The notes under the pieces are model-generated. The model was not told the DNA's origin. It searched no databases and saw only the letters and a program-made list of their open reading frames with translations. Both the position numbers and the translations under genes were made by a program. 10,294 nt of DNA from Zipacnadum sp036504235 (lineage in GTDB: Bacteria; Armatimonadota; Zipacnadia; Zipacnadales; Zipacnadaceae): positions 1 through 10,294 of the forward strand of contig DASXVN010000029.1 of assembly GCA_036504235.1 (NCBI GenBank), given 5' to 3'. This document shows positions 7,070-10,294 of this stretch, in pieces. The number at the start of each line of letters is the position of its first letter. Positions within the stretch are counted from its first letter, which is position 1.

Positions 7070-8191
7070 CTACACCTCGACCCACGCCTTCGCCTGGGCC
7101 GACTCCGCCGCTTTCGCCAGGAGCCGCTGCAGGTCCACGCCCCGCTGGAGCGAGGGCTCGGGCTGGACGCCGGTGGCGACGCCTTGCAGGAAATTCCACA
7201 GGCAGTGCAGGTGCCCGCGCTCCCAGCCCAGGCTGGCCTTGGGCGTGGGGAAGCCGGCGGGTTTGTCGTAGCGCTGCCCGGTGGCGATCCGCTGCCAGCC
7301 GCGCCGGCCGCCCAGCGGCGTCTCCGGCTCGCGCAGGTCGTAGGCCTCCAGGTAGTTCAGTTCCATCAGGTTGAACCGCAACGCCCCCCGGTCGCCGTGA
7401 ATCTCAAAGCGTAGCTCATCCTCCGCCCCGGTGGCGATCTTGGAGGCCTCGATCGTCCCGCAGGCGCCGTTGGCCATCCGCGCGATCATCAGGAGCTGGT
7501 CCTCGACCTCCACGGGTACGCGCTCGCCCGAGCGGGTGGGCCGCTCCGGGTAGAGAATCCGCGTCTCGGCCAGAAACCCCGCGTACGGTCCGATCAGGTG
7601 GTCCAGCAGGTCAATCACGTGCGAGCCGAGGTCCTGCAGCACCCCGCCACCGGCCATTTGCTTCCAGCCCATCGGCCGCTCCGGGTCCACGCTCCCCGCA
7701 TGCAGGTACTCGCCTCGGAAGCTGATCACGTTCCCCAGGAAGCCCTCCTCGATCAGTTGCTTCGCGCGGAGGGTGGGCGGGAAGAAGCGGTAGTTGAGCG
7801 TCATCTGGCCGACCCTCCGCCAGGAGCGCAGCGCCGCCTCGATGCGGTCGGTCTCCTCGGGCGTGACCACCAGCGGCTTGTCGCAGTACACGTGCTTGCC
7901 GGCGGCCAGCGCGGCGAGAAGCTGCTCGCAGTGCTCGCTATTCGGCGAGCAAATGTTGATGATCTGGATATCCTCGCGTGCGATCAACTCGCGCCAGTCG
8001 GTGGTGGCGAACGCAAATTGGCCCTGGTCGAGGGCCTTTTGCGCGGTCTCCTCATGGGCGGTCGCCACGCCGACCAGCCGCGTGCGCACCGGCGGCGGAT
8101 CGTAATACAGCGGCATATTGCGGTAGCCGTACGTGTGCATCTTGCCGATGAAGCCAAAGCCAATGATCCCGACGCCCAGCGTCTCCGTCAT
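7070..8191 (-). CDS. Gfo/Idh/MocA-family NAD(P)-dependent oxidoreductase
   Basis: This is a predicted cytoplasmic dehydrogenase of 373 residues, a normal length for the Gfo/Idh/MocA family. These enzymes oxidise or reduce sugars, inositols and related polyols using NAD(P). The N-terminal Rossmann domain (about 5-125) shows the nucleotide-binding loop GFGFIG at residues 11-16, INICSPNSEH near 79-87, and the family signature GKHVYCDKP with Lys105. The C-terminal alpha/beta domain contains NYRFFP (133-138) and GGGVLQDLGSHVIDLLDHL, which supplies the likely catalytic Asp187 and His191. All expected residues are present. The ATG at 8191 has a GAGAGGG-type ribosome binding site and lies 12 bases after the stop of the SGNH hydrolase gene, so the two are probably co-transcribed. 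The neighbours suggest a sugar released from a glycan or glycoside as substrate; its identity is not readable. Confidence 0.93.
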   Translation of the reverse strand: MTETLGVGIIGFGFIGKMHTYGYRNMPLYYDPPPVRTRLVGVATAHEETAQKALDQGQFAFATTDWRELIAREDIQIINICSPNSEHCEQLLAALAAGKHVYCDKPLVVTPEETDRIEAALRSWRRVGQMTLNYRFFPPTLRAKQLIEEGFLGNVISFRGEYLHAGSVDPERPMGWKQMAGGGVLQDLGSHVIDLLDHLIGPYAGFLAETRILYPERPTRSGERVPVEVEDQLLMIARMANGACGTIEASKIATGAEDELRFEIHGDRGALRFNLMELNYLEAYDLREPETPLGGRRGWQRIATGQRYDKPAGFPTPKASLGWERGHLHCLWNFLQGVATGVQPEPSLQRGVDLQRLLAKAAESAQAKAWVEV

Positions 8192-8203
8192 TCTCGTCCC
8201 TCT

Positions 8204-9361
8204 CTACGGTAGCGGATTGGTCACGCAGAAGCCGCCGATACGGACCACGTTGCCGGTGGACTCGGGGCTTTTCGGCAGGACCTTGAGCTTCAGGGTGTGC
8301 TGCCCGCGGGGCAGGTGTTCGGCGAACAGGAACACCCGCGCGTAGAAGCTGCCCTGGTTCAGCCAGCCCATCCACAGGTTCTGGGTCTGCGGCGGCCCGC
8401 CGTCTACCGACCACTCTAGCTGCCCCGAGTCGGTCGTCTGCAGCAGGTACACGCCGAGGGCGGTGGTATTGGCGGTCACGGTGAGCGTGGCCCCCGGCTG
8501 GCTGGTCTCGTACATCTCGTCGAAGAACCGGCCGATCCACGCGTCCGGGCAGGTCGTCGCCTTCCACTCGGGGCTGGCCTGCGCGGCCGCAATCGGCAGC
8601 AGCGTCGCCGTGGTGAACTCCGCGCCCCGGAAGGGCGGCGGCACCGGCGGAGTGGCCGGCTGCGGGCGCGCGGCGGCCGCCTGCTGGGCGAGGAACGCCG
8701 TCACGGCTTCCGCATAGATCGCGTGCCCGCGCTGGTTGGGGTGAATGGCGTCCACCGCAAAGTCGCCCCACTTGAGTTCCCCCGCGTCGAACTTCTTCTG
8801 CAGGTAGGCGCGCGGGTCCACCTCGGGGAAGCCGTAGTGGCGGGCCACCGGCTGCACCGCCTCCAGGTCGCGCTCGCCCTTGTCGTTGCCCACGTAGACA
8901 AAGACGAGGTCCGGGTGCTGGGGCTGGCGCAGGAGCTGCTGGATGATCCCGTCCTCAGCCAGGTAGCAGCGCTCCTGCGGGGCGTAGGAGTTCACCGCGT
9001 ACTCGATGAAGACCAGGTCGGGATGCACGGGCAGGATATCGCGGCGCAGCCGGAAGACGGTCTGCCACGGCGGGGTGCCGCCGTAGGCGCCGTCCACGTA
9101 CTGAATCTGCTTGCCGGGGTACTGCTTCTGCAGCCACTCCGTGCTCATCGCGGCCCAGCTATGGCCCTCCGTCACCGAGCCGCCGATACCCATGACGATC
9201 ACCGGCTGGTTACTCGCCAGCTTGGCAAAAAAGCCGGACAGGTCGCGGCTAGGCGTGTAGTTGGCGGCCGGCACGTACGGCGGCGCCGGATCGGCGGCGC
9301 GACAGACAGAATTGAGCAGCATGAGACTAATCGCGAGCAACAAGACAGCTTGGTATTTCAC
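8204..9361 (-). CDS. Exported SGNH/GDSL-type hydrolase with C-terminal beta-sandwich domain
   Basis: This is a predicted exported serine esterase or deacylase of 385 residues. A signal peptide (MKYQAVLLLAISLMLLNSVCRA) precedes the SGNH domain at about 52-225. Block I is IGGSVTEG with the nucleophile Ser62, where the usual GDS is GGS. Block II is GAYGGTP (Gly94 or Gly95), and block III is EYAVNSY with Asn124. Block V is DAIHPNQRGH with Asp204 and His207. All four invariant S-G-N-H positions are therefore present. A Pro-rich linker (about 232-244) leads to a second domain (about 255-380) rich in beta strands. Its SGQLEWSVDGG and LPRGQHTLKLKVL segments resemble the jelly-roll domain that follows some SGNH hydrolases and may bind carbohydrate. 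The ribosome binding site AAGGAG is six bases before the ATG at 9361. Members of this superfamily often remove acyl groups from glycans, which fits the glycosidase-like gene upstream; the actual ester is unknown. Confidence 0.9.
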   Translation of the reverse strand: MKYQAVLLLAISLMLLNSVCRAADPAPPYVPAANYTPSRDLSGFFAKLASNQPVIVMGIGGSVTEGHSWAAMSTEWLQKQYPGKQIQYVDGAYGGTPPWQTVFRLRRDILPVHPDLVFIEYAVNSYAPQERCYLAEDGIIQQLLRQPQHPDLVFVYVGNDKGERDLEAVQPVARHYGFPEVDPRAYLQKKFDAGELKWGDFAVDAIHPNQRGHAIYAEAVTAFLAQQAAAARPQPATPPVPPPFRGAEFTTATLLPIAAAQASPEWKATTCPDAWIGRFFDEMYETSQPGATLTVTANTTALGVYLLQTTDSGQLEWSVDGGPPQTQNLWMGWLNQGSFYARVFLFAEHLPRGQHTLKLKVLPKSPESTGNVVRIGGFCVTNPLP

Positions 9362-9398
9362 GTTCTCTCCTTAAGGTAGGGGGTACGCCGGAAGTGCG

Positions 9399-10294
9399 TC
9401 ACCCTATTTGGACAATCTGGTGCAGTTCCAGTTCCGGCAGGGCGATGGTGATCTCGCCGCCGTCTCGCTCCAGGCACAGCTCCTGCTCGCAAGGGTAGAC
9501 CAGTTTGGCGCTCTGGGCGGGGAAGAAGGACTCACGCAGCGCGAGGCGGCCCGGCCGCACCGGCACCACGTCGCCCAGCAGCGGGCTGACCCCGTGGTTG
9601 AGCAGGTGCACGAGCAGCTGGTCGCCGCGGCGGAAGTAGGTCACGCCGACCGCGCGCGGGGTCAGGGTGTGCAGGCGCACCGGCGGCTGCGGCGTCAGCA
9701 GCTCCAGCGCCCCGGTCAGCAGCTCCCGCAGGTAGGGGAAGGCCACCCGGTACCCGAAAGCGCTGGTCATCGCGGCGGACATCCCGCACACGTCAAAGCC
9801 GAACCACAGGCACTCGCCCGCGCCGTAGCGGTTGCGCACCACGGCGGGCAGGCCGCTGTCCTGGGCGGGCGGCGGCGACCACCAGTTCACCCAGGACTCC
9901 TCCCCCAGGACGCAGGCGGGCAGCACGTGGGTGGCCAGCACCTCACCGGCGGCCTCCGCGCGCACCAGCGGCGGCGCGAGCGCCAGCAGCGTGTCCGGCA
10001 GGGACTCCCACAGCGGGCTCTCGCGGCGGTTCAGGTAGGACCCGTAGGCGTTGGCGGCGTAGGTCGGGTCCACCGCCTGGAAGCCCGCCCCGAAGACGTC
10101 GGCCAGCGCGTAATCGTCCCGCGCCTCGCCCTGCTCGTCCTTGAGCGAGGTCAGATAGGTGGCGATCAGCCGCCCGCCGTCGGCCACGTACTCGCGCAGA
10201 TTGTTGGCCAGTTCGTCGGAGATGCAGACCAGGTTGGGCAGCACCAGCACCTGGTAGCGGGCCAGTTCCGCCGGGGTCGCGCGCGCGACCGGGC
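9399..10294 (-). CDS. Glycosidase-like protein, C-terminal part (beta-galactosidase trimerisation-like domain); N-terminus outside the window
   Basis: The frame is open to the window edge, so only the last 297 residues are seen; no start codon is expected here. The visible part begins ...ELARYQVLVLPNLVCISDEL and continues with LREYVADGGRLIATY. This is the typical beta-strand/GG-turn pattern of the glutamine-amidotransferase-like trimerisation domain that follows the TIM barrel in GH42-type and related hypothetical glycosyl hydrolases. A later segment, RRGDQLLVHLLNHG, and the ending ITIALPELELHQIVQIG match the small beta domain at the C-terminus of such enzymes. The catalytic barrel would be upstream of the window, so neither activity nor GH family can be assigned. 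The stop is 37 bases before the SGNH gene, on the same strand, which suggests one operon. The alternative is a related non-catalytic protein that only carries the accessory domains. Confidence 0.8.
   Translation of the reverse strand, partial: PVARATPAELARYQVLVLPNLVCISDELANNLREYVADGGRLIATYLTSLKDEQGEARDDYALADVFGAGFQAVDPTYAANAYGSYLNRRESPLWESLPDTLLALAPPLVRAEAAGEVLATHVLPACVLGEESWVNWWSPPPAQDSGLPAVVRNRYGAGECLWFGFDVCGMSAAMTSAFGYRVAFPYLRELLTGALELLTPQPPVRLHTLTPRAVGVTYFRRGDQLLVHLLNHGVSPLLGDVVPVRPGRLALRESFFPAQSAKLVYPCEQELCLERDGGEITIALPELELHQIVQIG

Noticed and set aside
7136..7180. A second copy of the palindromic unit (GACGCCGGTGGCGACGCC)
   Set aside because: It shares only the CGCCGGTG core, lies inside the oxidoreductase coding sequence and lacks the paired-arm structure.

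Overview
This GC-rich bacterial window carries seven protein genes and no recognisable RNA gene, CRISPR array or insertion sequence. Six genes lie on the minus strand and one on the plus strand. The contents are secreted proteins with signal peptides and mosaic domains, a Gfo/Idh/MocA oxidoreductase, an SGNH hydrolase with an extra beta domain, and a glycosidase-like C-terminus. They resemble the carbohydrate-handling gene sets of environmental heterotrophs such as Armatimonadota, Planctomycetota/Verrucomicrobiota or related uncultured phyla. That placement is inference from gene style; no marker gene is present.

Layout. Bases 39-5174 hold a minus-strand cluster, listed in transcription order. 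It has a ~1196-residue exported protein with a glutamine-amidotransferase-like domain and a PHP-like domain that has lost its HxH motif. A 228-residue isochorismatase-family cysteine hydrolase follows 16 nt later. Last is a 281-residue two-domain GNAT acetyltransferase, whose GTG start overlaps the hydrolase stop by four bases. Bases 5175-5337 are a divergent intergenic region. Bases 5338-6975, on the plus strand, encode an exported fusion of a beta-sandwich (possibly mutarotase-like) domain to a C-terminal cyclophilin peptidyl-prolyl isomerase. Bases 6976-7069 separate convergent genes and are mostly filled by a perfect 25-bp inverted repeat, each arm of which is itself a hairpin. Bases 7070-10294 hold a second minus-strand cluster: the 3' part of a glycosidase-like gene cut by the window edge, then an SGNH hydrolase, then a Gfo/Idh/MocA oxidoreductase.

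How the genes may work together. The right-hand cluster reads as a glycan or glycoside utilisation unit: glycosidase, exported esterase/deacylase, cytoplasmic sugar oxidoreductase. The left-hand cluster pairs a very large exported protein of unknown role with two small-molecule enzymes, a hydrolase and an N-acetyltransferase, in one apparent transcription unit. No direct link between the two clusters is visible. The most unusual items are the beta-sandwich/cyclophilin fusion, the PHP-like domain without its metal-binding HxH in a 1.2-kilo-residue mosaic, and the paired palindromic element between the convergent genes.
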